This document shows, piece by piece, positions 1 to 10,369 of a stretch of DNA of 64,000 nucleotides (the first letter of the stretch is position 1; each line of letters opens with the position of its first letter). The notes under the pieces were generated by a model. The model saw nothing but the letters and a program-made list of their open reading frames with translations, did no database searches and had not been told where the DNA came from. This stretch comes from Pseudeuparius sepicola. Taxonomy: Eukaryota; Arthropoda; Insecta; Coleoptera; Anthribidae. The stretch lies in NCBI GenBank assembly GCA_963920635.1, contig OY987307.1, forward strand, positions 16,755,735 to 16,819,734, read 5' to 3'. A program made the position numbers and the translations under genes.

Positions 1-40
1 GGTAATTCATAGGTCCCGGGTTCAATCGCAGAAGTTTTTT
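1..40 (+). repeat. tRNA-related fragment (possible SINE remnant)
   Basis: The motif GGGTTCAATC resembles a tRNA T-arm / box B and is followed by a T-run. The window edge cuts off anything upstream, so no tRNA fold can be tested. Similar box-B-like pieces occur near 33450 and 34645. Confidence 0.2.
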
Positions 41-241
41 TAATTATCACTGCATTCTACCTCTTATATTTATCACCGATTATCATTTTTAGTAATAATT
101 GGACAATGGTTATTATAAAGATTATTACTCACAATCTACTCCATAGTGTATTTACAAAATTACCTACCTACCTAATATGAAATTGTCAGTAGCAGGAAAA
201 ATATATATAATATAATAATATAATATAATATAATATATATA

Positions 242-355
242 ACATTGCTCGATGCGTAAGCTCTTTTGGCCTCGGAAATAGTTTTAATTCCCGAGGCAAC
301 TCGGGCGTTAAACAACCTCCTCGGCCAAAAAATGCACTTACGCATCTCGCAATGT
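242..355. repeat. Short hairpin repeat (MITE-like)
   Basis: Imperfect inverted repeat of about 35 bp per arm: the left arm holds ACATTGCTCGATGCGTAAG and the right arm holds its near reverse complement, with CCTCGG / CCGAGG in the middle. It is preceded by an AT-rich simple repeat (about 203-240). The hairpin at 20878-20996 has the same length and the same CCTCGGCAAC core style. No coding potential. Confidence 0.6.
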
Positions 356-1088
356 AAATAATAAAACTATTTAATACAGCACACATTATCAACAATATGA
401 AGACTGAGATAGACTATAATAAGACGGATAGACAAGGATAGGACGTTCTTCTTGCTCTTTCTAAACAAAGCGTGGTTTACACATGGTGCCGCCGCCCAGA
501 GGCGCCACCACCAACGAGCTACTTGAAGTCACAACCAAGGAGGGCGCGTTACAAGAATGATTTGAATTATGCAGTTTTTTAATTGCATATATTTATTACA
601 TAAAAATAAGAAAATAGTTTTTTGTGTACTGTGTTTCATTTAATGGCAATGGATTACGTTTTTAAGTAATATTTTTCAAATTTAATTTTTGTGCAAGTTC
701 CCATTGTGTCTTGCATGGTTTTCAGCGGAGGATAGGAGGCAAGGGAGTGACCAGTCAGACCAGTGACCCTTCGATGTGTTATATCTTCGATTGTTTCATC
801 ATATATGTATGTTCTCAGCATAACACTGTGTCATCCTGTTTATTTGAAATTTTTAGACAAGGTATAGATAGTTGATTAAAAATCTGTTGCCGGACTTTTA
901 TTGTCTTGATTTCTTTTTATTTTCAAACAGGGCGATTCGATCAATGTTCGCGCGCGGCTTTTCAATTAGAAAAGCTACGTGAAATGAACTATAAAAACCC
1001 AATAGGGGCGATTTTAAGAGTATTCCCAAAGTGAGCACCTGATATGATGAAATGAGCAAAGAAGAAACGGGATACTTGTCCAGCTTAC
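356..1088. other. No feature recognised
   Basis: Mixed AT-rich sequence with a GC-richer patch at about 480-550. I see no domain, RNA gene or repeat structure that I can support. Confidence 0.5.
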
Positions 1089-1177
1089 CTTTTATCTGCA
1101 ATCTGGGTGACTCGCTGGTGTTCTGATTCAGTCAGATGAGATGGCAGCAACGGCTTCTTGTCGGGAACACTCTCGCG
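1089..1177 (-). CDS. Candidate host exon, function unknown
   Basis: Read on the minus strand, this 89-nt interval is open and ends at a good splice donor (AAAAG then GTAAGC). A possible acceptor (GCCAAG) lies just upstream, though its pyrimidine tract is weak. The peptide is hydrophilic, with a PDKKPLLPSHLTESEH-like stretch followed by a short amphipathic helix. The LSHLTxxE pattern recalls the helix that precedes FYVE-like fingers in Rab effectors of the RIM family, but that is only a resemblance and I do not assign a name. The surrounding 1090-1480 is GC-richer than its neighbours. No companion exon could be identified, so this may be an isolated exon in transposon-filled introns, or chance. 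Confidence 0.3.
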
Positions 1178-1640
1178 CTTGGCGTGACACACCACCAAGA
1201 AATATAACTGTTTTCGGACAACAAAAGGAGTCGACGGTTTTCCTTTTCGTGCGGAGATGGAATTATTCCCGAAAAGTAGAAACTCTTAAGGGATGCGGCG
1301 GTTTTTTGCGGTTTCGTTAGGAATTCGATGCGTCCATGTGCACGGCTAACAACGGACACCCCACGTTGTCTCACATCCCGGACAATGAGAACCTCGGATG
1401 CGCGCGCGTAGACATTTAGGCGCCTTCCAAATATCCTTTTATATGCGCGTGGTTTATTTGAATTCAAAAATGAATCAACAGGCAATATACGCACTATTTG
1501 GGAATACTTTTATCTTAAATTTAATAAGAAATTAAATCAACTAATTTAATTAAATGAAATGTAAGCTATTCTGAACAATCAATATACAAATATTTTTGAT
1601 CGAGTGAAAATTGAATTTGAAAAATATAAAAAAAACAAAA
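1178..1640. other. No feature recognised
   Basis: GC-richer to about 1480, then AT-rich. A 120-codon open frame on the minus strand has no recognisable motif and partly overlaps the candidate exon in another frame. Confidence 0.4.
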
Positions 1641-2040
1641 AAATGACTTCAAAAATTTGCCTGTATGCACACTCCACTAAAAATTAAAAAAAAATTAACA
1701 AAAAATAATACCGACTTCACAAATTTGCCCGTATGCATATTTCAACTAAAATTTTAGAAATATTTTTCTCTTTCTAAATTGAGTTATCTTTGGATTTGGT
1801 GACTTGTCAAGGCAAGGAATTTAAATATATTTAGATATGAATACATCATATCCTACATACATCATAACTTACTGTCACCGACTCCAAAGATAACTCAATT
1901 TAGAAAGAGAAAAATATTTCTAAAATTTTAGTTGAATTGTGCATACCGGCAAATTTATGAAGTCGATGTTATTTTTTGTTATTTTTTTTAATTTTTAGTG
2001 GAGTGTGCATACGGGCAAATTTTTGAAGTCGGTTTTATTT
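1641..2040. repeat. Long hairpin (foldback) repeat
   Basis: Two arms of about 165 bp (1641-1804 and 1875-2040) are reverse complements with few differences, separated by about 70 bp. Shared blocks include CCAAAGATAACTCAATTTAG and AAATTTGCCCGTATGCA. Each arm itself repeats the GACTTC..AAATTTGCC..GTATGCA block twice. Non-coding; transcription would give a long double-stranded RNA. Confidence 0.8.
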
Positions 2041-2414
2041 TTTTGTTAAATTTTTTTTATTTCGATTGTAAATAGACCTTCTGCCTATCACAAATATTAC
2101 AAATAATTTTTCTAAATTTCTTATACTTATCAAATACAGAACAAACTGGCAAGTGTGAAATATCAAATTAAATGGGATATTTTGCTTTATAAAAACTGCT
2201 TCAATAATTTTGTTTCCAGATAATTTAATCTGCGATCCCAAGAGAGCCCAAAGTTAGTCATATCTAATATTTTAAAATTGATACAATAGTTGTATTTTCA
2301 CAGTTGTTGCAAACAATTTTCATATTAAACTTTTTTTGTACCTCTAGAAATATAAAAGTTACAGTGGTTTAAATTTTTTTATTTTATTTTTGTTTTTGAC
2401 TATAGTTTTCCTAG

Positions 2415-2570
2415 GTAGCCATGGACAGCAACTTTCATCATGACAAAAGAAGGTCGCTCGGAAGAGCTATCGATCGCACCCGCCACCGATTTTTTCTGTC
2501 AAAAAATAGTCGAGATATTTTGAGCGAGCCACTCATAGAAGCCATCCTGTATTTTTCTATAAAACTGGAT
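2415..2570 (+). CDS. Candidate exon, function unknown
   Basis: A 52-codon open interval is framed by a strong acceptor (T-rich tract ending TTTTCCTAG) and a donor (CTGGAT then GTGAGT), both in phase 0. The peptide has a basic, His/Arg-rich first half with a Met at codon 3, and a second half (DILSEPLIEAILYFSIKLD) that reads like a hydrophobic helix. I do not recognise the family. It lies on the opposite strand from the candidate exon at 1089-1177, so both cannot belong to one transcript. The open frame runs past the donor to 2633, so an unspliced reading is also possible. Confidence 0.3.
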
Positions 2571-3219
2571 GTGAGTAATAAATTGTCAAAAATCCATTGT
2601 AATTTTCTCAGAAGTTTCAATCACGCTAAGTGAAAAATATACTTAGCTTCCTCTTGGGAACTATCCAACCACATTAGTGAATTTTTTATAAATGTGGAGC
2701 TTCCGCCCGTGCAGCCGACTATAATTTTTCACCTCGAGAGGGGAGCTAAAATAAAAGTTTTAATGTAAAAGTTCCTTTATACCCGAAGGTGTCTACAGAT
2801 ATTTTTCTTTGAGAAATATACTTTTATTCAAACATCAAAGGTGCGGGATTTTCTCTATGAAACATAGAAGCTCATATTGCGGTTATCACTTTTTGCTTGG
2901 TGCCTGTATTTGTAAAACAAAATTGGCGGAAAGGGACAACTTTTGAACAGATTTTGAGAAACTGCACAATAATGTCCCAATAAAACAAGTGAACTGAACA
3001 AGTAAGTAGGGAACAGAGGAGAGGAATCATATTTTGAAAAGCAAGATTCGAAAGCTCGCTTTTGGAACGAAATACACACATCAAAAAATGCGCATATTTT
3101 CTTAATTACTATAATTACCTTAAAAAAATAGTACGACTCTGAGCAGTTCTAGCAACTGATAGTACAAACGTATTAATGTTTTTTACATTTAACGAAAAAC
3201 CTTTTTAAATTCATAGGTA
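2571..3219. other. No feature recognised
   Basis: Short overlapping minus-strand frames at 2855-3084 have no motif. No repeat structure seen. Confidence 0.4.
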
Positions 3220-3220
3220 T

Positions 3221-4250
3221 TTGTCACTCAGTGCTGGGCAAGTTTGGTTTTATTTTAAACATTTTATGATGCATAGACATCATTTGAAACGTGTAACGAT
3301 GTTAAGTACTATTGGCATGTTGGAGGTTGGAATTTCACAAAGTGATGTCTCAGAAACTCTTAACACATCCACGAGTGTTATTAATCGTTTATGGATAAGA
3401 TTCCAAGAAACAGGAGACGTCAGAGGTGACTACCCCAATTCAGAATAGATTTCTAAGATGGCTAGCCTTGCGTGAGCGCAGTATCACTGCTTCGCAATTG
3501 GTTATTCAGCTGCACAATACACACAATGTACGGGTTAGTGACCAAACTGACCGAATCAGGTTCCACGAAGATCACGTTAATGACCGCCGGCCTGTAAGAG
3601 TTCCAGCACTATCACAAGGAAATCGCACAGTTTACAGTGGGCACAAGAACATTTAAATTGGCACCAGCAGGAATGGACTCCAATTTTCTTTTCTGGTGAG
3701 CCCCGATTTGGACTTCGGCCAGATTCAAGGAGGCATCGCGTGTGGAGTTGTCCTGGAAATGCAGAACGCCTTACAGCTGTTCGAGCGGTTCAGGAGGTAC
3801 GATGGGGCGATATCAACATCGGCGGAAGAACTAATCTCGTTTGGTTGGAGCGGTACCTGAATTCCAATGATTATCAAAACATTGTTCTTCGGCCTATTGT
3901 TGTTCCATATGCTGAGAGAATTGGACCAAAATTTCAAGTAATGAACGACAATGCTCGTCTTCATGCGACAAGTGTCGTACGCGAATTTCTGCAGGACAAT
4001 GAAATTAATGTTTTGCCTTGGCCTTCTCAATCCTCTGACTTTAATCTCATCTAGCACTTAAGAGATATGCTCGGACGAAGACTTTTGGTGCAAAAAATTG
4101 TGTTTTACACGGATCAACAACTATTCTAGTGCCTTTCAAATGAATGGAACGCCATCGATCAACATGATATTGACAACCTAATTCTTATATTCGTAGATGT
4201 AGAGCAGTTGTTAACAGTCGTGGTGGTAATCCTCTATCATTTAATGTTGC
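3221..4250 (+). pseudogene. Tc1-like transposase relic
   Basis: Degenerate Tc1/mariner-superfamily transposase (a DDE recombinase that cuts and pastes its own element). In order: a paired-type helix-turn-helix near 3280-3420 (ISQSDVSETLNTSTSVINRL), a frameshift, a second HTH-like segment at 3440-3600, then the catalytic core. The first catalytic Asp is lost (FSGEPRF where FTDESRF is usual). The second is kept in MNDNARLHA. The third acidic residue is now a stop codon in the block WPSQSSDFNLI-stop-HLRD, normally DLNPIEHLW. Later stops follow. No terminal repeats could be recognised at the edges, so this is an old, dead copy. Confidence 0.85.
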
Positions 4251-4529
4251 TTTATTGTTGTTAATTATGTGTTGCAAAAACATGCATAATTTTTTTTCTG
4301 GAAACTATATAAATTTTCTTAATTCTTTTGTGAATCTTGACACATACATATAAGTCTATTTAGAGATCAGCTATAATATAAAATATATGTGTTTTCAAGG
4401 GTGTTACACTTTTTGTTATTATTTGTTACGTCATTTTCCAAATTTTTTTACAATCTCTTTTTGCATCGATAAGTTTGTTCCTGTAAAATTGATTTATAGT
4501 TATTTTGATTAAGTTATTCAACCTATTTC

Positions 4530-5747
4530 TACAGGGTGTCTCACTTTAAAACTGTACAAATCCGTAAAATCTTCATTTTTGAAAATAATCGCCTAAACTT
4601 TTTTTTGTTTGAAAGGCCTTCAAAAACCCCTTCTTTTGACTTTCCTGCCATTTTCAAAATGCCAGTCCAGGGCCGGCTGCGAATTTTTTATTCCCCCGAT
4701 TTTCACGAAAACCATTTAGCGATTTCTTTATTTAAAATCTGACCCCACCGCGTTAATCAGAACACCCCCAAACCCCTGTATACCAAATTTGAACAAAAAA
4801 TATACAGGGAGTTCCATTCTGTAGGGAGTCAAAGTTGAGCAACATAGGAATTTTAAAAACATCTGGTGAGTCAAGTGTTCCATGGAATTCCTTCAAAACA
4901 GTCGAATGGTCAACAAGACCAATCAAAATGTTGGTGTGAAAAGATTTACTACAAAAATATACAGGGTATTTTTCTCTGAGCCATCTCAAAATTCTGAATT
5001 TTTATTAAACTTTATACTGGTCAGGAGTGCTCTGCAATCATTGAAATAATATTAATAAACGCAAAAGTAATTTATTTCTTTACAAAATGCCAACCAACAA
5101 AATATAAGATGTCTAAGATGATACATTTTCTCTGCCTTTCCTGTTGTGGCACACCTGCCACCTTAACTGATATGGGCTTACTGACTGGCAGCCTTCTGTA
5201 TTTTTTAAATTTAGTTCGTTTATAGTGTGTGGAGCGGTTTTGATATACTCGATTTTTGACCCGTATAAAGTTCCAAAAATTCAGTAATTTGAGATGGCAC
5301 AGATAAGAACAGTCTGTATATTTTGTATTGGACCTTTACACACCAACACCTTGAGTGGTCCTGTTGACCATTCAACTGTTTTGAGGGGATTCCGTGGCAC
5401 ACTTGACTTGGCAGATGCCTTTCAAATTCCTATTTTGCTCAAATTTGACACCCTGCAGAATGGAACTCCCTGTATATTTTTTATTCAAACTTGGTATATA
5501 AGGGTTTTGGGGTGTTCTGATGAACGCTGTGGGGTCAGATTTTAAATGAAAAAATCGCTAAATGGTTTTCGTGAAAATCGGGGGTATAAAAAAATCGCAG
5601 CCGGCCCTGGATTTGCATTTTGAAAATGGCAGGATGATCAAAAGAAGCGGTTTTTGAAGGCCTTTTAAACAAAAAAAAGTTTAGGCGATTACCTCCAAAA
5701 ATGAAGATTTTACGGATTTGTACAATTTTAAAGCTGGACACCCTGTA
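4530..5747. mobile_element. Non-autonomous long-inverted-repeat element, TACAGGGTG termini
   Basis: Arms of about 460 bp (4532-4996 and 5292-5745) are inverted copies, both starting CAGGGTGTC and flanked by TA, as for Tc1/mariner-type insertion. The arms share GGCCGGCTG / CAGCCGGCC and the block AAAAATATACAGGGAGTTCC. The 295-bp centre has no coding potential. A related single arm lies at 62004-62740. The apparent ORFs in both arms are mirror images of one another and are not genes. Confidence 0.85.
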
Positions 5748-5749
5748 TA

Positions 5750-6430
5750 TAACCGAAATTCGTTATGCCGTTCTTCAGAATAACTTCGTAATAATCCTTT
5801 TTTCATAATATCTCTTCTGTAAATAGATGTTAAGAGTCCATTAGTTATCCAAGGTTTTATTTTATATTTTCTGTTGCTATGTATTTTATATGAAGTAGTA
5901 GATTTTGCGATACAATTTTTTAACTCTTGCGTTCGTCCCAAGTTTCAGTTTGTAAATAAGTTTTTAAGTTACTCCAGTTAAGTTTGTTTAATTTGATACT
6001 TTTATTCTTTTTTTCTAGACTAACGTGAGTTTTTGCGACACATTCAATGCAACTGCATAGTGGTCCGTCAGGTTTAGTTCTATGTAACCGCAGCAGTTAA
6101 CTCAATATTACCTACCTATTTTATTAGTCCGCCTTACAAATGTGATCTATAATACTCATTCGGATACACGGGTCGGCTTGTTAATATAAGACATAAAACC
6201 AGACTCAGATAACACATTTAAATATTTAGTAGCTGTTTGTGAAATATCCAGGATATTTATGTTGACATCACCCACAAATACGTCGACATTCTGGAAACTG
6301 ATGCCTTGGAAGAATTCATTTATTTCGTCTATGTAATTTTTAGGATTTCAATGAGAGCTGTGGCACCAAAAATGCCCTTGGAGTAAAACCGTAGTGAAGG
6401 CCAAGAGCATTAAGGAAAATGTATAGGTTT
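5750..6430 (-). pseudogene. LINE relic: APE-type endonuclease plus linker to RT
   Basis: Non-LTR retrotransposon ORF2 fragment on the minus strand. From about 6380 downward it reads an apurinic-endonuclease-like domain: VFVGDVNINIL (the GDFN catalytic block), YLNVLSESGFMSYINKPTRV, then after a frameshift SIIDHI. Next comes the last block NLTDHYAV (the S/T-D-H motif). At 5770-5900 the connecting region YKIKPWITNGLL is the stretch that precedes reverse transcriptase in jockey/CR1-like elements. Several stops and shifts are present. It is cut by the inverted-repeat element ending at 5747 and the mariner-like element starting at 6437. The LINE 3' end at 22000-23230 may be the same group. Confidence 0.75.
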
Positions 6431-6954
6431 TTCTCTTATACAGGGTGTCCGGAAATAAATGCACCAACTCGAAAAATTAAAAAGAAAAATGGAAAATATG
6501 ACGAAAAGTTCATATGAACATGGGTCCGCAGATGTTTGGTTTTCGAGATGCAGGGTGTTGAAATTTAAATTTTATTTTCGATTTTTTTAAATAACTTTTT
6601 GAGACGACAAAATTTTCGTGCAAAATTTGGTAGTCGGGGTTTTTTTGGGATAAGAAATCATAATTTGGTATTATTTTTGGTGCAATACGTAGAGGGCGCT
6701 GCGTACGCTATCATTATTTAATTTAATTTGCCCTAACTTTTTTGACAGTAAACTTTTACGACATTTTGTGAATGTATCCTCTTCTTACACGTTTTCTAAG
6801 CAAAAAAGGTATACTTGGTGCATAACGCCAAAGGGGACCGTTTTCGAGAAATTTTCAAATTTCTGCATCGATGCAGGTGCCATATCGACACTCGTATGCA
6901 ATTAAATTCTAGGCGTTAATCATAGGTGCCTGGCGTTCACAATAAACAAACACA

Positions 6955-7110
6955 TTTAAATTTACGCCAAAAGGTGAACAAACAAAATTGCTACATTAAT
7001 TCGGTTAGAATCATCGGAAGATGGCATTATCATACCATGTTTCATGTCCCCAGTCTAAACTCGGAAACTTACCTGCATTTCATAGAAAATTGCAAACAAG
7101 AAACCATGAA
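6955..7110 (+). pseudogene. Opposite-strand fossil of a related transposase
   Basis: Between the left terminal repeat and the intact transposase, the plus strand reads a stretch that aligns with the core of that same transposase: RQ-6 residues-C-x-(I/V)-N, then a G, then VPSLNSETY opposite PPRLNAETY, with near-equal spacing. It therefore looks like a diverged piece of a second transposase copy in reverse orientation. It is not simply an inverted duplicate of the present gene because the DNA differs widely. No function is expected. Confidence 0.55.
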
Positions 7111-7170
7111 TGTTACAAATTATTTTCATGAAACTTTTATTAAGAGTTCGATTCTTACAATTGAATTTTA

Positions 7171-8268
7171 TTAGGTAAGTGAAATTAACCAATTTCGTAA
7201 AACGTGTTCAAAGTGGGAACCGTTTTGTTGAACACAAACCCGCAGACGTTTTACAAAATTTTGACGTATTTTCCAATGAATGTTGGGTATCTGTTTAATA
7301 TCTTCAGCCGCGGCAAGGATTCGTTGTTGTAAGTGATCGCGATTTCTAATTGGCACGGCATAGACGCGATCCTTCATGGCCCCCCAGAAAGAAAAGTCCA
7401 TAGCGTTTAAGTCCGGAGAACGGGGAGGCCATGCTGCGTTGGGGGAATTGTTACCAATCCAACGTCTTGGATAATTTTCATTCAGCCATTCGGTTACGAT
7501 CCGCCCTCGGTGTGGTGGGGCACCATCATGCATAAACCATAAACTCTGTCTAATATCGAGGGGAATATCTTCCATAAGAATTGGTAGTTCATGTTCCAAA
7601 AGATACCGGTAAGTTTCAGCATTTAACCGAGGGGGCAAGAAATGTGGACCAATGATGTAATCTCCGACGATTCCAGCCCAGCAATTGACTGAACATCTAT
7701 CTTGCGAACGAGTCTGCCTTACGACGTGTGGATTTACCATGGCCCAGTAATGAAGGTTGTGTAGATTCAGTACACCATCTTTTGTAAAACAGGCCTCATC
7801 AGTAAAGAGCAATCGGTTTACAAAATCCGGATTTTGGTTATAACGTTGAAGAGCCCATAAGCAGAAATTTCTTCTTCGTGGTAAATCCTCTGGTTTAAGT
7901 TCCTGTACTTTTTGAACACTAAAAGGATGCAGTAATTGCAGTTTAATAAAACTGTGGACTTGCATTTTAGGAATTCCAAGTTGCAGTGATGCCCGTCTTA
8001 TGCTTATTTCGGGGTTTTCGTCAAATAAATCCAAAATATTTTCTTCTTGTTGCACTGTTAACAAACGACGTCTTCCTGCATTAGATTTTGTTACATTTAC
8101 AGAACCCGTTTCCATAAGTTGCCGGTGCACACGTGAAAACATTGAATGATATGGAAGTATTCGTTGGGGAAATCGGTCAGAGCACAGTCTCCGCGCGAGA
8201 CGTGAATTTCCACGGGCCTCTCCATACATCAGGTGCATTTGAACCTTTTCTTGCATGGATAATATCAC
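7171..8268 (-). CDS. Mariner-like transposase, D-D-D type, intact
   Basis: 365 residues, no stop or shift. It catalyses excision and TA-targeted insertion of the surrounding element. The N-terminal 120 residues form helix-turn-helix DNA-binding domains (start EKVQMHLMYGEARGNSRLA, of the kind annotated DUF4817 in insects). The RNase-H-like core follows: first Asp in LLFTDEACF, second in WFMHDGAPPH, then PRSPDLNAMDFSFWG, where the third Asp falls about 42 residues after the second. That spacing is longer than classic mariner (D34D) and nearest to DD41D groups. The length is normal for the family. The gene lies between two 520-bp terminal repeats, which should contain its promoter and binding sites. 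The start at 8268 is the first Met; the Met four codons on is an alternative. Confidence 0.93.
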   Translation of the reverse strand: MILSMQEKVQMHLMYGEARGNSRLARRLCSDRFPQRILPYHSMFSRVHRQLMETGSVNVTKSNAGRRRLLTVQQEENILDLFDENPEISIRRASLQLGIPKMQVHSFIKLQLLHPFSVQKVQELKPEDLPRRRNFCLWALQRYNQNPDFVNRLLFTDEACFTKDGVLNLHNLHYWAMVNPHVVRQTRSQDRCSVNCWAGIVGDYIIGPHFLPPRLNAETYRYLLEHELPILMEDIPLDIRQSLWFMHDGAPPHRGRIVTEWLNENYPRRWIGNNSPNAAWPPRSPDLNAMDFSFWGAMKDRVYAVPIRNRDHLQQRILAAAEDIKQIPNIHWKIRQNFVKRLRVCVQQNGSHFEHVLRNWLISLT

Positions 8269-8934
8269 CGTTTTTCGAGAAAAAAGTAGAAAAGATAATC
8301 TAACAACAACAAATTAATTAAACTGTCAAAAAATAAATGTGTTTGTTTATTGCGAACGCCAGGCACCTATGATTAACGCCTAGAATTTAATTGCATACGA
8401 GTGTCGATATGCACCTGCATCGATGCAGAAATTTGAAAATTTCTCGAAAACGGTCACCTTTGGCGTTATGCACCAAGTATACCTTTTTTGCTTAGAAAAC
8501 GTGTGGGAAGAGGATACTTTCACAAAATGTTGTAAAAGTTTACTGTCAAAAAAGTTAGGGCAAATTAAATTAAATAATGATAGCGTACGCAGCGCCCTCT
8601 ACGTATTGCACCAAAAATAATACCAAATTATGATTTCTCATCCCAAAAAAACCCCGACTACCAAATTTTGCACGAAAATTTTGTCGTCTCAAAAAGTTAT
8701 TTAAAAAAATCGAAAATAAAATTTAAATTTCAACACCCTGCATCTCGAAAACCAAACATCTGCGGACCCATGTTCATATGAACTTTTCGTCATATTTTCC
8801 ATTTTTCTTTTTAATTTTTCAAGTTGGTGCATTTATTTCCGGACACCCTGTATACTTTTAAAAAATTTAAATTTTCAGACTTAGCTTACATTGTCATTTA
8901 TGGATTTTCCACCATTATATTTATTAAACAAAAT

Positions 8935-9225
8935 GAATATTTAGTGTCCCCATTATAATTTTAAAAGAAATGGCTTGTGGCATATGGGACAAAATGCTTT
9001 CGTAATTGGCAACACCAAACTAGTTTCCAATATCTAATGGAAATTGTGTATGGGTCCTTCGGAGGTGTGCAGACCACGACAGGTACCTGTTTCGGGCTTG
9101 TTGGCCCTCATCAGGCAGACGCAGCGCACCTCAACCGAAAAGACCCAGACACGTTCGCTAAGTGGAAAAGGAACTAGTATAATGCGGTGAGCATTTACCA
9201 TCCAACGCCATCTAGCTTATTTTAA
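8935..9225 (-). repeat. Hammerhead-bearing repeat, single arm
   Basis: Closely similar to the left arm of the palindromic element at 36201-37642. The match runs from AAATGGCTYGTGGCATATGG (8970) to CCATCCAACGCCATCTAGCT (9219). The first 30 bp match 36170-36200 and then skip about 400 bp of the larger copy, so this is an internally deleted version. It contains a hammerhead motif (9062-9132). Confidence 0.8.
9062..9132 (-). ncRNA. Hammerhead ribozyme, type I
   Basis: Self-cleaving RNA motif on the minus strand. It has core CTGATGA (9108-9114 complement), stem II GGGC / GCCC with loop CAACAA, then GAAA, stem III as the 12-nt palindrome ACAGGTACCTGT, and cleavage triplet GTC. Stem I is formed by CTGC against GTGG next to the core and by GAGGTG against CACCTC at the outer end (9127-9132 and 9062-9067). 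All conserved core bases are present. Very short or palindromic stem III is typical of hammerheads in Penelope-like elements and animal retrozymes, which probably act as dimers. Confidence 0.85.
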
Positions 9226-9486
9226 TTCGGCTCTCAATCGCGCAGCAGTATTTGTTACGACAGAGATATTGCCATTGTCCTTCAAACCCGCTAGGACCGC
9301 CCTCGTGGTGTCTGGTATCGTGTGGACAATTAACCTATTCTTCGGGTTTCCCCCATGGAGTTGGCTGATCCCCCGACAATCACAGTCGTTCGCAAGCGGG
9401 CAATCCCGCGGGATTCAGTGGCAGCTCGTAAAAAAAGCGGATTGGCCCTGCACAGACACAAAAATAATATCGGACGTAAACATGTA

Positions 9487-9966
9487 TACAGCGACCGGCA
9501 GAAAGTTAGACACAAATGGAAAACTTTTTTATTATTAATTTCTCAGAAAATTTTATTCTTAATAAAAGTTGGTGCATCATTTCTAACTCAAAATGCATGT
9601 GTCAAAATTTAAATATATTTTTTTGGATTCAAAAATGTCAAAATAACTCAAGAGTAAAGTACCTTATTTTTTAAAATACGGTAAAAAGTTACTTACAAGA
9701 GTTGTTTGTAATCAAAGGTCAGATTTAAAGTCACAGCCACCTAGCCAAAAAAAAAAGAAATTTAACTTTTTTTGTATTTTTTTCGACCACCCTGTGTATT
9801 ACAAAAAAAAAAACAAAATACCGAAGGCGCAACTTATCATCGGATAACTCATGAATTTGTTACTACACTTTAATTTAGATCGATTACCAGCTAGAAATTT
9901 AAATTAATCGAAATCAGAATTTAAAAATATTAAATTTTTGTGTCCAACTTTCTGCCCGTCCCTGTA
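9487..9966. mobile_element. Non-autonomous TIR element (about 480 bp)
   Basis: Inverted ends: left TACAGCGACCGGCAGAAAGT, right complementary to TACAGGGACGGGCAGAAAGT, continuing about 30 bp with GGACACAAA. It is flanked by TA. The centre is AT-rich with poly-A/T tracts and one extra CACCCTGTGTA block at about 9786. No ORF of note. Confidence 0.7.
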
Positions 9967-10369
9967 TATATTATTTCATTTTTAGATTTTACGCACAATT
10001 CTAGACATTTTATGTATAATATCTTATACGTAAGTCTAACAGTTTTTGACATATTTTATATTTCTTCTATATGAAAGGCTTTATTATTAAATTGGGGTTG
10101 GTTTCCTTGTAAAATGGGATCTAATTTAGCAGACTCTGTTGTTATTTTGATAATAAATAAATACAGGGTAAACAAAACTATCATTAAAAATTAAATTGAA
10201 AAAATCGTTAAATTTTTTTTCAACTGGAAACCCCCTATGTTTATAATTTTATCTTATTTAACATTAAAAATAAGGGTGAATTTGTATAAGGCTGCCTATT
10301 CCAAAATGCTGCCCAATTATAAAAAGTGTCCAAAGTTTATTTTTCGAGAGATCGATCAAGGCAATTCGG

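Larger units (their letters stand above)
6437..8854 (-). mobile_element. Complete mariner-like element with very long terminal repeats
   Basis: Element of about 2.4 kb with terminal inverted repeats of about 520 bp (6439-6958 and 8330-8852), starting TACAGGGTGTCCGGAAAT and flanked by TA on both sides. The arms are nearly identical, with scattered differences such as GGGGACC against GGTGACC, which suggests a fairly young insertion. It encodes one intact transposase (7171-8268, minus). Subterminal blocks include an inner CAGGGTGTTG repeat at about 6551. Confidence 0.93.

Noticed and set aside
4536..5741. Mirror-image ORFs in the long inverted repeat
   Set aside because: Both lie in repeat arms, end at element termini and have no domain.
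5681..5941. 86-codon minus ORF as an independent gene
   Set aside because: It is LINE linker sequence that runs by chance into the end of the neighbouring inverted-repeat element.
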